A stretch of 64,000 nt of DNA from Natronomicrosphaera sp040876735. Its GTDB lineage: Bacteria > Planctomycetota > Phycisphaerae > Phycisphaerales > Phycisphaeraceae. The stretch spans positions 41,819 to 105,818 of the forward strand of contig JBBDPC010000070.1 in assembly GCA_040876735.1 (NCBI GenBank), in the 5' to 3' direction. The number at the start of each line of letters is the position of its first letter. The stretch's first letter is position 1. A program made the translations under genes and the position numbers. This document shows, in pieces, positions 50,005 through 59,518 of the stretch. The notes under the pieces are model-generated. The model did no database searches, had not been told where the DNA came from, and saw only the letters and a list, made by a program, of their open reading frames with translations.

Positions 50005-52494
50005 CTATCCGTTCGCAGGCCACCACTCGGGGTCCCGGGCGGTGATGGCGCCCTTTTCGATGGCGATGGCATAGAGCGTGGCGAAGCAGCCGTTGAGCGT
50101 GCCCTCGTAGCCGGTGGGCAGACCTTCCCATGAGCGGAACTCGACGCCGCTGCCCATGCCGCCGCTGGCGACGCCGTCGGCGTGACCGGCGTCGAGGTCG
50201 TCGGCGAGCCGGCGGGCCTGGTCGTGGAAGTCGTACCGCGACAAGGCGCGCAGGTAGTAGGCGGTGGTCCACCCGTTGAGCGCGCCGTCGGTGTAGTTTT
50301 CAAAGGTGGGCTGCCCGACGCCGGGCAGGCGCGGCAGCAGGTGGTCGTCGTGGTGGATGGGCAGGAAGTTGCTGGGGATGCCGAACCGCCCGGGGGTCAT
50401 GCCAACCGCTTCGCGCAGCCGTTCGAGGCCGGCGAGGGCGCGGCGGGCCGCCGGCGGATCGAGCAGGCCGAACGCGATGGCGACCCCGTTGACCATCGTG
50501 AAGGCGTAATCGTGAAGCTGCTCGTCACGGCTGCGCCAGCCGGCGAGCCAGCCGGTGTCCGGGTTCAACAGCGCGGGCGCGTAGCCGGCTTTGAGGCCGG
50601 CGGCGTGCTCGCGGCAGCGTGCGGCGTCATCGCCCCGGCCGAGGTCTTCGAGCATGGCGGCGGCGTTGCGGAAGGCGCGGTAGGCCCAGGCGTTGACATA
50701 GCCGTCGATGTGGCCGAACCCGACGACGTCGAAGGCGTTGGTGCTCCAGCGGAACGAGCCGGCGTTGCCCGAGAGGTCGCGGCAGACCAGCAGGCCGTTG
50801 GATTCGATGGTCCTGGCCATGCGTGCGACGGCTTCGAGCAGGCCGGGCATGATCTTCCGCAGCCAGGCGACGTCCGGGCGTGCCTGGTGCAGTCGGCCGG
50901 CGGCGCAGATCAGGCAGGGATCGGAGTCGAGATAGAGGTTGCGCCAGTAGCCATACCCGCCGCCGTCGAGCAGTGCCGTGCCGACGGCGAAGCGTCCCAG
51001 TTCGATCGGGTCCGGGCCGACGTCGGGGCGGCGGGTGTGGGCGACCACTTCCATCGGGGCGGCCTGCGCGAGATGGCAGTTGATGCTGGCCGAATGGTTG
51101 GAGAACCCGCGGAACTCGGAACGGAAGCCGGCGAAGACGGTGCCCCACTGTCGCCGAACGCCGAGCGGCAGCTCACTTCCCTCGCGGGTCCCGTCCGGCA
51201 TCAGGTTGGCCAGCGCCAGTTCCAGCGTCGCCTCCTGCTCTCCCTTGGGGATGGTCAGACAGTGATCGGCCGAGGGGCGCGGGGCGAGTACGATGCCGGC
51301 GGTGACGCTGCCGCTACCGCGATGGCTGTCGACCTGGAGCCGGACGCGCTGCGGATCGCCGGCCACCAGTTGCAATAATAGACATCCGACGCCGTCGGTC
51401 GCGAGCATGGCGGGCAGCGCCACGTCGCCGCTGCGGCCGGGTAATTCCGTCGGCAGGCCGGCGACACTGCTGATGCCGGCGTACAGGTCCAAAGCGAACC
51501 GCCACGCTTCGGCTTCCAGCACGGGGATGTCCCGGTCGGCCCGTTGGCGAAGGTGCAGGCGGATGCGATCGCGTTCGATGGTGAACGTCGCGTCGATCCG
51601 CAGGCCGTCGTGGCCGTGCAGGTTTGTGTATTGCACCACGTTGGCGTCGACGTCGACCTGGCCGGTCCAGAGGTGCGACGGCGCATCGCGGTTCAAGGTG
51701 CGCAGCATCGGGCCGCTCAGGCCGCCCATGGCGGGGATGTCGTCGGTCCCGCGCTTGGCGAACTTCAGCCGGTTCTCTTCTGCACGGGTGGCGCCGGGCT
51801 CGTCCCACCCCAGGTGCGTGAGCATCGGCCGGCGCAGCGAGAAGCCGACGCTCAGCCGGTCGCCGGTGTAGCGCACTTCCTCGGCCGACGAACGCACGGC
51901 CATCCCCTGCGGCGCATCAGCAGCGACGCGCCCCACCTGCAGCAGCGGCTGGCGCACCGCCAGGTCGGCCGGGTCGCCCTCCTGCTGGCCGTGCGCGGTC
52001 ATGGTGCGGAGGATGCCGAACGGGACGTTGAACGTTCCGCCGTTGCATTCGCCGTGGTTCGGCCAGACCGGATGTTCGCGGTCGCATTCGAGGCGCAGAT
52101 GATCCGTTTCGAGCCCGTCGAGCGCGATGGTGATCGGCGGGTCGCGAAGGATCCTGGCGAAGTAAGCGTCCATCCGCTCGATGGTGTCTTCCTGCGACAG
52201 GCCGGCCCCGGCGATGCGCGGGTCGGGCGGGAGGTCCACCGTCTTGATCGTCTGCCAGCGGCCGGTGGCGGGGTCGAGCACGCTCACGATGACCCGGGCC
52301 GGGTGCACCGGAACCGCGGGAATCCAGCGGCCGTAGGAGTGCGGCGGCAGTTCCAGGCGATCGAGGCGCACGGGGCGCAGGAAGCGCAGGTAGCGCACGG
52401 CGGAACGCCCGTTCACCGTCGTGTCCAGGCGCGGATGATGCACCGGCGCCAGATGCGCATGGGTGATGTCGTGATGGTTGAGTGATTCGGCCAA
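50005..52494 (-). CDS. Six-hairpin (alpha/alpha)6 glycosidase-like protein
   Basis: 829-residue protein without a signal peptide. Residues about 1-470 are beta-rich (SAVRYLRFLRPVRLDRLELP onward). Residues about 480-829 are a helical toroid typical of GH78/GH94/GH63-type enzymes: GYWRNLYLDSDPCLICAAGR, FDVVGFGHIDGYVNAWAYRAFRNAA, DTGWLAGWRSRDEQLHDYAFTMVNGVAIAFGLL and FENYTDGALNGWTTAYYLRAL. Asp and Glu residues in DGYVNAW, RSRDEQLHDY and FENYTDG are catalytic candidates, but no CAZy family is assigned. Translation starts at TTG 52494, one nucleotide after the preceding stop codon, with GGAAG upstream, suggesting translational coupling to the beta-helix gene. Likely cytoplasmic processing of products released by the secreted partners encoded upstream. 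Confidence 0.72.
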   Translation of the reverse strand: MAESLNHHDITHAHLAPVHHPRLDTTVNGRSAVRYLRFLRPVRLDRLELPPHSYGRWIPAVPVHPARVIVSVLDPATGRWQTIKTVDLPPDPRIAGAGLSQEDTIERMDAYFARILRDPPITIALDGLETDHLRLECDREHPVWPNHGECNGGTFNVPFGILRTMTAHGQQEGDPADLAVRQPLLQVGRVAADAPQGMAVRSSAEEVRYTGDRLSVGFSLRRPMLTHLGWDEPGATRAEENRLKFAKRGTDDIPAMGGLSGPMLRTLNRDAPSHLWTGQVDVDANVVQYTNLHGHDGLRIDATFTIERDRIRLHLRQRADRDIPVLEAEAWRFALDLYAGISSVAGLPTELPGRSGDVALPAMLATDGVGCLLLQLVAGDPQRVRLQVDSHRGSGSVTAGIVLAPRPSADHCLTIPKGEQEATLELALANLMPDGTREGSELPLGVRRQWGTVFAGFRSEFRGFSNHSASINCHLAQAAPMEVVAHTRRPDVGPDPIELGRFAVGTALLDGGGYGYWRNLYLDSDPCLICAAGRLHQARPDVAWLRKIMPGLLEAVARMARTIESNGLLVCRDLSGNAGSFRWSTNAFDVVGFGHIDGYVNAWAYRAFRNAAAMLEDLGRGDDAARCREHAAGLKAGYAPALLNPDTGWLAGWRSRDEQLHDYAFTMVNGVAIAFGLLDPPAARRALAGLERLREAVGMTPGRFGIPSNFLPIHHDDHLLPRLPGVGQPTFENYTDGALNGWTTAYYLRALSRYDFHDQARRLADDLDAGHADGVASGGMGSGVEFRSWEGLPTGYEGTLNGCFATLYAIAIEKGAITARDPEWWPANG

Positions 52495-52495
52495 G

Positions 52496-53656
52496 CTAAT
52501 CTTCCTTGGTCGGATTGACCACGTGGTTGTCGGAGATGCGTTCCATGGGCGCGACGGCCCCGCGGTGCGCGCCGCCGTACCAGATGCCGCCGCCGCGAAT
52601 CGTGTTGTGCCCCAGCGTAACGTTTTTGCTTTCGCTGCCGATCCACATGGCGCGCCGCCGGCCTTCGGCGCAGAGCACGACGTTGCCGACGATGGTGATG
52701 TCGCGGTGGCCGTGGTCGTCGGGAAACGTCTCGCGGTTGGGATAGGTCAGCCAGATGCCCGACCAGACCCAGAATCCGCTGTAGTCGAAGTCGTGGGGAA
52801 TCGGGTAGTCGTTGATCACCGTGTTGCCCGTGATGGCGACGCCGTGGCAGGCGAAGAACAGCGCGATGCCGCCATTCCGGGCCCGACGGACCACGTTGCC
52901 GGTGATGACGGAATCGTCGCACCATTCCAGGTCGATGCCCACGTCCTCCGCCCCGTCGACGATGTTGTTGGCGATCAGCACGCGCTTCGCCCCCGTGCCC
53001 CAGATGGCGCCGCCGCCGCCGCGGGTCACCCGGTTGCCGATGAACTGGAGGTCGGCGGACAATTTGTCCTGCCACTGCCAGTTGCCCCAGAACTGCAAGC
53101 CGTGCTCCGTGCAGTCGCGGATCACGTTGTTGACGACGCGCACGTGTCGGGAGAACTGCAGGTCGGTCGCACGTTGCACGTTCTCGATCGTGCAGTCTTC
53201 GATCAACATGTCCGTCGTGTGGTCGGTCTGGATGGCCATGCCCTGGAAGTCGTGGATGGTGACATGGCGGATCTTCACGTTCGAGACGTGGCCGGTCCAC
53301 ACGGCGACGGCTTCGGCCTTCCGCCCGTCGAGCGTCAACCGTTCGAGCACGGTGTCATCATGAAGTGTGATCCAGCGCGATGACGCGTTTTCGGTTGGCA
53401 CCAGCACCGTGCCGGCTTCGGAGACGCCCCGCAACGTCACGCCTGCGGGCGCCACGATTTCACTCGCCGCCACGGCGCCTGCGGGCACTTCCACCACCTT
53501 CGCGCCGCTGTCGAACGCCCGCTTGAAAGCCGCGGCGTCATCAGTGGCACCATCCATCACCGCCCCGAAATCCGCAAGGCTCACCACGCCCGGCTCCGCT
53601 TGACAGTTCACCGCCAGCCCGAGAATGAGCCCCATCATCAGCAACGCGTGCTTCAT
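52496..53656 (-). CDS. Secreted right-handed parallel beta-helix protein
   Basis: 386-residue exported protein. Signal peptide 1-20 (MKHALLMMGLILGLAVNCQA). SLADFGAVMDGATDDAAAFKRAF is the N-terminal cap of pectate-lyase/polygalacturonase-like helices. From about 110 onwards repeated rungs of the form (V)xIxxNxV are visible: VRVVNNVIRDC, LQFIGNRVTRGGG, VLIANNIVDGAEDVGIDLEWCD, SVITGNVVRRA, VAITGNTVINDY, ITIVGNVVLCAEG, VTLGHNTIRGGG. The family includes polysaccharide lyases and epimerases; the catalytic residues cannot be placed. Start ATG 53656 has AAGGG upstream. It lies between giant gene 3 and the six-hairpin glycosidase gene, in one probable operon. Confidence 0.83.
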   Translation of the reverse strand: MKHALLMMGLILGLAVNCQAEPGVVSLADFGAVMDGATDDAAAFKRAFDSGAKVVEVPAGAVAASEIVAPAGVTLRGVSEAGTVLVPTENASSRWITLHDDTVLERLTLDGRKAEAVAVWTGHVSNVKIRHVTIHDFQGMAIQTDHTTDMLIEDCTIENVQRATDLQFSRHVRVVNNVIRDCTEHGLQFWGNWQWQDKLSADLQFIGNRVTRGGGGAIWGTGAKRVLIANNIVDGAEDVGIDLEWCDDSVITGNVVRRARNGGIALFFACHGVAITGNTVINDYPIPHDFDYSGFWVWSGIWLTYPNRETFPDDHGHRDITIVGNVVLCAEGRRRAMWIGSESKNVTLGHNTIRGGGIWYGGAHRGAVAPMERISDNHVVNPTKED

Positions 53657-53715
53657 GTCGAACAGCCCTTTTCGCGATGGCGGTCGGAGGAGACGGCTTC
53701 GTTGCGGCGGTGCAT

Positions 53716-56700
53716 CTACTCGTTGCCCGGCACGTTCAGCGCCGCCACGCGACCATCGGCCAGGCCGACGACGAGGCGATTGCCGCTCCATGTGAGGGCC
53801 GCGATGTCCTGCTCCATCACGCGTTGGAGTTGCACCCGGCCGGCCGCGTCATAGACGCGCAGCGTGCCACCCCAATAGGCCACCGCCGCGTGCCGGCCAT
53901 CGCTGACGATCCGCTTGACGAGCAGCCCTTCCGCCGTGTCCCGCCAGGCGGTCTGCCCGGCCGCGTCACCGTCGAGTGCGTTGACATGCCAGACCTTGCC
54001 GCCGATTTCGCTGCCCATCACCCACCCGTCTCCGAGGGCGGCCAGGGCGACCACGCTCGTCTCGGGCAGATCGAGCCGGGCGAGGCGTGCGCCGTCCTCA
54101 TGAGAGACCACGGTGAGGCCGTCGCGCCCGTCGAGCAAGGCCACGCCCCGGGGTGTCGGCGTCAGGCCGAGCCAGCCGTTGACTCCCTCCGTCTGTCCCA
54201 GTGTCTCGCCGCTGGCTGCGTCGAGCACGTCCACCCGGCCGGGCACAGGCGGCAGCCACTGGCCCGCCTCCGCGTCGTAGTTGACGCGCCCGCCGGTGGC
54301 GCCCACCAGCCGGCCGTTCGCGATGAACCGTGCGTTGCGGTAGATCGGGCCCTGGTCCTGTGCCGCGGGGTCGGCGTCGCCCTTTTGCCAGAGCAGTTCG
54401 CCCGTGTTGTCCCACACCTGCATGACGGCGGCATGGGTGTTCGTATCGAGAAACACGCCCATGCTGAACGCCGCGGCCCCGGCCGCAATGCGCCGGCCGT
54501 CGTCGGAGACGGCCACGAATGTCAGGCGCGGCGTCTTGGCGCCGCCTTCGCTGATCTGCCGGACGAACCGCTGCCGGCCGTCGCCGTCGTAGACGACCAC
54601 TCGCTGCGTGGCGCCGACGACGACCGTGTTGCCATCCGGCGTCGCATCCAGGTACCAGTACTCCCCGCCGTCCAGCGACTGGCGCCAGGCGATCGAACCG
54701 TCCGCCGTGAGCCGGGCCACCGTGCCGTCCTGCGAAAGCGCGACCGCGCCGCCATCGTCAAGCGGCGCGAGTGCGGCGACACGGTCCGGCAGCAGGGTCT
54801 GCCATGCCAGCGCTCCCGCCGAGGGCGCACGGTCGGGCGTATGCGCCGGCGTCACGTTGGCGCGCTGCGGCAGATGCCAGGGCGTCGGCGGGTCCAGGCC
54901 GGCCGCGGCTTCGTACAACGTGCCCACCGCCTCGGCCATCCCGGCCGCATCGTGCGCGATCACGGCCACGGACGCCTGCCCGTACCCCACCGCATCCCGC
55001 TGCCAGCAGACCAGCCCCCGCCCCGGCCCGGGCAGCTTCCCCGACTGCGGACGGTAAGGCAGAAAACCCTCCCGGTCCGCAAAGGCGATGAGCTGGTTGT
55101 CCTCGGGGTTGCCAACCAGAATGACCGGCCCCTGCACCTGAAAGCCCACGTGGGTCAACTGGTTCTCATCCCCCGCCTTCACCTGCCCCTTGGCCGCGAG
55201 GTGAAGCCCGATCCACGTCTGCGCTTCCTCCTGCGTCAGCGAACGCGGCCGGCTCGCCTCCTCCAGCGGCATGATGCGGGCACGCACGTCCCACGGCTCA
55301 AGAATCGTCTTCAGCCGTTCCGCCGCAGCCTGCGACATCTCGCTTGAGCCGGCGACGATCGTGACCTGTTCATGGTCGTGGAAGAACCGGAAGATCTGCT
55401 GTCGATCGTCGCCGAGATGCAACGCCCGGCGACCTGTGCCGGCGACCGCGCCGCTCTGCGCCGGCGGATCGAACGGGAAGGTCATCTCACCGCTGCGCCC
55501 GCTCAGTAGTTCCTCGACGCGGAACGTCCAGTCGCCGGCCGGATCGTTCGCCGCCAACGGCAACGCCAGGCTCAGCATGCCGTCGTGGCTGGCGCGATAG
55601 AGATCGTAGCGCTGCTTGCCCAGCGGGTCTGTGACGATGATGCGCATCGGCGCTACGCCCGCGAGGATTGCGCCTTCGTCATCGACCAGCGCGGCGGCGA
55701 GGTCGAGGCGCACGGGGGCTTCCGCGCGGGTGTAGTCCCGGCTGACGCTCGCCTTCAAGAGGCGAACGCCGCCGATCGGCCGTTCCGTCAAGGCGAACAC
55801 CCGCATCTGCCCGGGTCCGAAACGGAGCCGACCGCGCAGCTCCGCGTCGACGCGCTCGAACGTAGGCGTGATCTCCTGGCTGAGCACCGCGTCGTAAACG
55901 TGCTGCGCGTCGTGGCGCAGCGACAGCGTGGCCTGCGTGGTCGCCAGGGCGTTGCGCTCGGCCACGCCCGCATCCCACGCGCCGTTGGTGGCGAAGATGT
56001 ACTCGATCTCGCCCGCCGGCTGGCGCGAGGCGATGATCTGCGGGTTGTCGCTCTCGAGCACCGGACGCACACCGGCACGGGTGAGTTGTTCGCGGATCGG
56101 CGCGACCAGGTTGCTCGCCGCCGCGCGGGTGCCGGCGACGCTTTCGAGGCGTGCGCGTTCCAAGCCCCGGCCGTTCGCTTCCAGTTCCGCGAGCCGATGC
56201 CAGTAGGTGAAGTCGGGCGCAGCGCCGAGGGGCGTGGCGCCGTCGATCTGGACCTGGCAGTCGTCGGTGGTGATGACCGTGCCGCCGGCGCGGATGTAGG
56301 CTTCCAGCGTAGCGATCACGGCCGGGTCGAGGTAGTCGATGCTGGGCAGCAGCACGGCCTTGTGATGCGCGGCAAGCGAGCCGTCCAGCACGTCTTCCTC
56401 GACGATCGGATGAAGATTGAAGTGCGCCATCTTCGCCGCGATGTAGACATGCAGCATGCTGCGCGTGGCGTGGTTGTCGGCGGAGCGGGTGTCGGCCATG
56501 TTGCGCGCCTGCGTGCGCAGGTTGTGGCTGAGCGCGTAGAGGACCGCCGCGTCCGAGCGATGCACCGGCGTCTGGAAGAAGATCGTGCCCAGCCGGGCCA
56601 TCAGCTTGTTCGAGGCGACGACGCCGTCGGTGAGCGTGGGAATCAGCGGCTGGATCGGGCACCACGGCGGATTCGGGTCGTGCCCCTGCGGCCGGTAGAC

Positions 56701-57942
56701 CTGCATCCAGGGCGGCGTGCCCATGCCGGTCGCGTGATGTTGAAACGAAAGGTACTGCTCGAGGCGAAAGCGGTCGGGCGGCATGAGGAACCACGTCGGC
56801 AGATGCCAGTGCGGCCGATCGAGCTTGCGCATCCGGCTGAACTCGAAAAAGAGGGTCGGTGCGTAGTAACCTTCCGGGGCCGGGTCGTAAGCGCCATGGG
56901 TGGAAAGCACACCCAGCGGCCGGGCGGTGTTGAAGTAGTAGCCATGCGTCCAGCCATTCCACAGCCAGCCGGTCTGGTTCGTCGCGACCATGTCCGGGCG
57001 GACGTCGTGGACACCGTGGGCGCTGTGCTTCCACGCCGCTTCCATGAAGCGCATGCGCCACCGGCCCCATTCGGCCCACTGCGCGACATCGGCGGGATCG
57101 TCGCCGTCGACCTCGTGGTACGCAATCGGCTCACGTCCCCTCGCATGCTTATAGGCGCGCCGCTGGGTGGGCTGGCTGTGGAAGGTGTGCTCCCCCGTCA
57201 CCGGATGGTCGTGGGGGACCAGCGTCGGCTCATCGTGAAAGTGGACGCCCAGCGCGTTCGGCTCGTTGCGGTCGGCCAGCGCCTGCCGCGATGATCGCGC
57301 CACGGCCGCCTGAATGACGCGGGGGTCGGACCAGTCGGCGTCGCGGCGAAGATCGAGCTGATGCCCGCCGCCCTGCGCGCAGCATTTCATGTAGTCGACG
57401 CCCGCGCGGATCGCATCGTCGCCGTTGTTCTGATGCGCGCCCAGCAGCAGGTTGTAGCCCAGCGACCGCTCGCCGAGCCCCTGCGTCTCTTCGCCGGAGC
57501 TGCCGAAGTTCCACGCCACCAGCCGAAACGGGCTTTGCCGGACATGGCTGTGCAGTTCCATCGCGCCCGAGGCGGACGCCCCCTCATACGCCACCTGCAC
57601 TTCGTAGCGCCCGGGGCGCAGCAGCCAGCCGTGCAGATGCAGATGCTCGGCCCGCTCGGCCGCGCCTTCGTCCGCAGCGACTTCATTCACCGGCCAGGTG
57701 CAGGTGATGACGCTGCCGCCTTCGCCGCGCAGCGTGAGCGTCAGGTCGCCGGCCGGAAGCGGGGCGTCGGCGCGACGAATGACCGTCAGGTCGACCCGCT
57801 CGTTTGTCTGATACGCCTCCCGCTCCAACGGCCAGACCAGTTCCAGCTCCGCCGCCGACGCTGCCCCCCCGACCAGCAGCACGAGCACGATGCCGACCCA
57901 CCCGAGCGTGACCCCGTCCAACCGGTTCTCTCCCGCTGTCAT
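53716..57942 (-). CDS. Giant secreted TIM-barrel/beta-propeller protein 3, putative glycosidase
   Basis: 1408-residue exported protein, colinear with giant protein 1. Signal peptide 1-30 (hydrophobic VGIVLVLLVGG, cleavage near ASA). Residues 31-130 are an Ig/macroglobulin-like domain. A putative barrel (about 135-520) has GGGHQLDL (191) and HDEPT (236; Glu candidate acid/base). A GATase/flavodoxin-like region (about 490-620) contains AVLLPSIDYLDPAVIATLEAYIRAGGTVI. Sandwich domains follow, then a LPGPGRGLVCWQRD-containing domain (about 870-1060), and a WD40/PQQ-like propeller (about 1085-1408). Start ATG 57942 has AAGGAG 7 nt upstream. It opens a three-gene operon with the beta-helix and six-hairpin proteins. 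Its promoter shares a 43-bp element with the GH36-like gene. Confidence 0.76.
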   Translation of the reverse strand: MTAGENRLDGVTLGWVGIVLVLLVGGAASAAELELVWPLEREAYQTNERVDLTVIRRADAPLPAGDLTLTLRGEGGSVITCTWPVNEVAADEGAAERAEHLHLHGWLLRPGRYEVQVAYEGASASGAMELHSHVRQSPFRLVAWNFGSSGEETQGLGERSLGYNLLLGAHQNNGDDAIRAGVDYMKCCAQGGGHQLDLRRDADWSDPRVIQAAVARSSRQALADRNEPNALGVHFHDEPTLVPHDHPVTGEHTFHSQPTQRRAYKHARGREPIAYHEVDGDDPADVAQWAEWGRWRMRFMEAAWKHSAHGVHDVRPDMVATNQTGWLWNGWTHGYYFNTARPLGVLSTHGAYDPAPEGYYAPTLFFEFSRMRKLDRPHWHLPTWFLMPPDRFRLEQYLSFQHHATGMGTPPWMQVYRPQGHDPNPPWCPIQPLIPTLTDGVVASNKLMARLGTIFFQTPVHRSDAAVLYALSHNLRTQARNMADTRSADNHATRSMLHVYIAAKMAHFNLHPIVEEDVLDGSLAAHHKAVLLPSIDYLDPAVIATLEAYIRAGGTVITTDDCQVQIDGATPLGAAPDFTYWHRLAELEANGRGLERARLESVAGTRAAASNLVAPIREQLTRAGVRPVLESDNPQIIASRQPAGEIEYIFATNGAWDAGVAERNALATTQATLSLRHDAQHVYDAVLSQEITPTFERVDAELRGRLRFGPGQMRVFALTERPIGGVRLLKASVSRDYTRAEAPVRLDLAAALVDDEGAILAGVAPMRIIVTDPLGKQRYDLYRASHDGMLSLALPLAANDPAGDWTFRVEELLSGRSGEMTFPFDPPAQSGAVAGTGRRALHLGDDRQQIFRFFHDHEQVTIVAGSSEMSQAAAERLKTILEPWDVRARIMPLEEASRPRSLTQEEAQTWIGLHLAAKGQVKAGDENQLTHVGFQVQGPVILVGNPEDNQLIAFADREGFLPYRPQSGKLPGPGRGLVCWQRDAVGYGQASVAVIAHDAAGMAEAVGTLYEAAAGLDPPTPWHLPQRANVTPAHTPDRAPSAGALAWQTLLPDRVAALAPLDDGGAVALSQDGTVARLTADGSIAWRQSLDGGEYWYLDATPDGNTVVVGATQRVVVYDGDGRQRFVRQISEGGAKTPRLTFVAVSDDGRRIAAGAAAFSMGVFLDTNTHAAVMQVWDNTGELLWQKGDADPAAQDQGPIYRNARFIANGRLVGATGGRVNYDAEAGQWLPPVPGRVDVLDAASGETLGQTEGVNGWLGLTPTPRGVALLDGRDGLTVVSHEDGARLARLDLPETSVVALAALGDGWVMGSEIGGKVWHVNALDGDAAGQTAWRDTAEGLLVKRIVSDGRHAAVAYWGGTLRVYDAAGRVQLQRVMEQDIAALTWSGNRLVVGLADGRVAALNVPGNE

Positions 57943-58430
57943 GCTGTGGCTCCTTGCGGTTTGAACGATGCGCAGAAAGGTGTCTGTTACAGATAGGAGA
58001 CGAGACGTCCGAGCTTGATGCGTGCGTGCGGACCACGAAGCAGCGCCGCGCGTGCAGCGGGGCGACGTTCAGAATGTCGAGCGGCCGGACGCGTTTCCTC
58101 CATCGGGAAAAAGGCCACGCTACCCCCCATGGCCGCGAAAAATTATGTACAACTTTAAGAATAATGATATATTTTTAGCTGTCAAGATGCTTGGCCCGGC
58201 TGCGGCGCGGCGGGCGCATCCCTCGTAACGGTGGACTTCTAAATGGTTTGCAGAAATACGCCCGGTTCTGGCCGAGCGAGTCATGAAACAGGGAACGCGG
58301 CCGCGCATCGATCCCGCTCGAAGTAGCCGGCAGCGATATGCGAACGGCCGCTGGACAGGATCGGCAACCGGCGGTGACATGCACCGTGCGTGGACACCGT
58401 CATTCATTCATGTGCAGGGAGTTGATGCCG
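57943..58430. promoter_or_regulatory. 488-bp divergent intergenic region
   Basis: No gene is seen between giant gene 3 and the xylose-isomerase homologue. Bases 58137-58190 are AT-rich and carry the promoter element described at 58147-58189. The part next to the plus-strand gene (58200-58430) is ordinary GC-rich sequence without a recognisable promoter; frames open there lack ribosome sites and homology. Confidence 0.6.
58147..58189 (-). promoter_or_regulatory. Promoter element shared with the GH36-like gene
   Basis: Read on the minus strand: CATCTTGACA (58189-58180), 14 nt, then ATTATTCTTAAAGTTGTAC (58165-58147), matching 16 of 19 positions of the block at 6065-6083 and all ten of the block at 6041-6050. 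It is about 205 bp before the giant gene 3 start, implying a long 5' leader. Confidence 0.6.
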
Positions 58431-59471
58431 ATGAGCGACAACAAGGGCTACCGTTTTTCCTTCGGGCCGTGGAACCTCAGCGACGGGGCGGACGTGTTCG
58501 GTCCGGCCGTGCGTCCCCCGATCGCGTTGGCCGAGACGTTGAAGGTGTACAAGGACCTCGGCTTCGACGCGCTGATGTTGCACGACGACGATGCCGTGCC
58601 GGAGCTTGAGCAGCTCAGCGCGGCGCAAGCGTTCGAGCAGGCGAAGCAGTTCCGGCAGCGGGTCGAAGGCGAGGGGCTTGTCGTCGAGCTCGCCGCGCCG
58701 CGGTTGTGGGAAGACCCGCGCGGGATTGACGGGCCGTTGACCGCGAACGATGCGAAAGTTCGCCAGTGGGGTATCGACCGGTCGCGCCGATGCGCGGACC
58801 TCTGCCAGGCGCTGGGCACGGACCTCATGGTGCTGTGGCTCGCCCGGGAAGGGACCTACTGCCGGGAGGCGAAGCACGCGATCGACGCGCACCACTGGCT
58901 GGTCGAGGCGATCAATGCCGTGCTGGAACATGACCCGGCGATCCGCATCGCCATCGAGCCCAAGCCGAACGAGCCGATGGATCACGCGTACATCCCGAGC
59001 ATCGGTCACGCCCTGGAACTGGGGCGGCGCACGGTGGATCCGTCGCGCGTGGGCGGATTGATCGAATCGGCACATTCGATCCTGGCGGGGTTCGACCCGT
59101 CCGACGACATGGCGTTCGCACTGGCGGCGGAGAAGCTCTGGAGCGTTCACCTCAACGATCAGAACGGGTTGAAGTTCGATCAGGACAAGGCGTTCGGGGC
59201 GACGGACCTTCGCCGGGCGTTCAACCAGGTGCGCGTGCTGGAGCTGGCGGGCTACCGGGAGAAGGGAATGGTCGCGTTCGACACCAAGGCGATGCGCACC
59301 AGCAAGCCCGAGCACCAGGCCCGCCACCTGGACAACAGCAAGCGAACGTTCCTGCACCTGGTCGACAAGGTGCGCTCGTGGGACGTGCCGCAGGAGCAGC
59401 GGTTCATCGCCGACCGCGACTATGAAGGCCTTGAGATGGCGATCCTGGAGCACCTGATGGGCGTCGACTGA
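58431..59471 (+). CDS. Xylose isomerase homologue
   Basis: 346-residue TIM-barrel isomerase resembling class I xylose isomerases (about 385-390 residues) but shorter. Key motifs align: MLHDDDAVPEL (catalytic His and Asp), IAIEPKPNEPMDHAYIPSIGHAL (metal-binding Glu and Lys), GGLIESAHS (Glu, His), FDQDKAFGATDLRRAF (Asp pair) and AFDTKAMRT (Asp). One usual metal ligand appears replaced: the family HIDLNGQ reads SVHLNDQ here (Asp to His). This hints at altered substrate or metal use. Start ATG 58431 is 9 nt after GGGAG; 58425 is an alternative. It is followed by a kinase gene and an enolase-like gene on the same strand, and the canonical xylulokinase (FGGY) is absent from the cluster. Confidence 0.8.
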   Translation: MSDNKGYRFSFGPWNLSDGADVFGPAVRPPIALAETLKVYKDLGFDALMLHDDDAVPELEQLSAAQAFEQAKQFRQRVEGEGLVVELAAPRLWEDPRGIDGPLTANDAKVRQWGIDRSRRCADLCQALGTDLMVLWLAREGTYCREAKHAIDAHHWLVEAINAVLEHDPAIRIAIEPKPNEPMDHAYIPSIGHALELGRRTVDPSRVGGLIESAHSILAGFDPSDDMAFALAAEKLWSVHLNDQNGLKFDQDKAFGATDLRRAFNQVRVLELAGYREKGMVAFDTKAMRTSKPEHQARHLDNSKRTFLHLVDKVRSWDVPQEQRFIADRDYEGLEMAILEHLMGVD

Positions 59472-59518
59472 ACGGTTGCCACGGCCGATGAAGCCGCCGG
59501 TGATGACACGGCCTCGTG

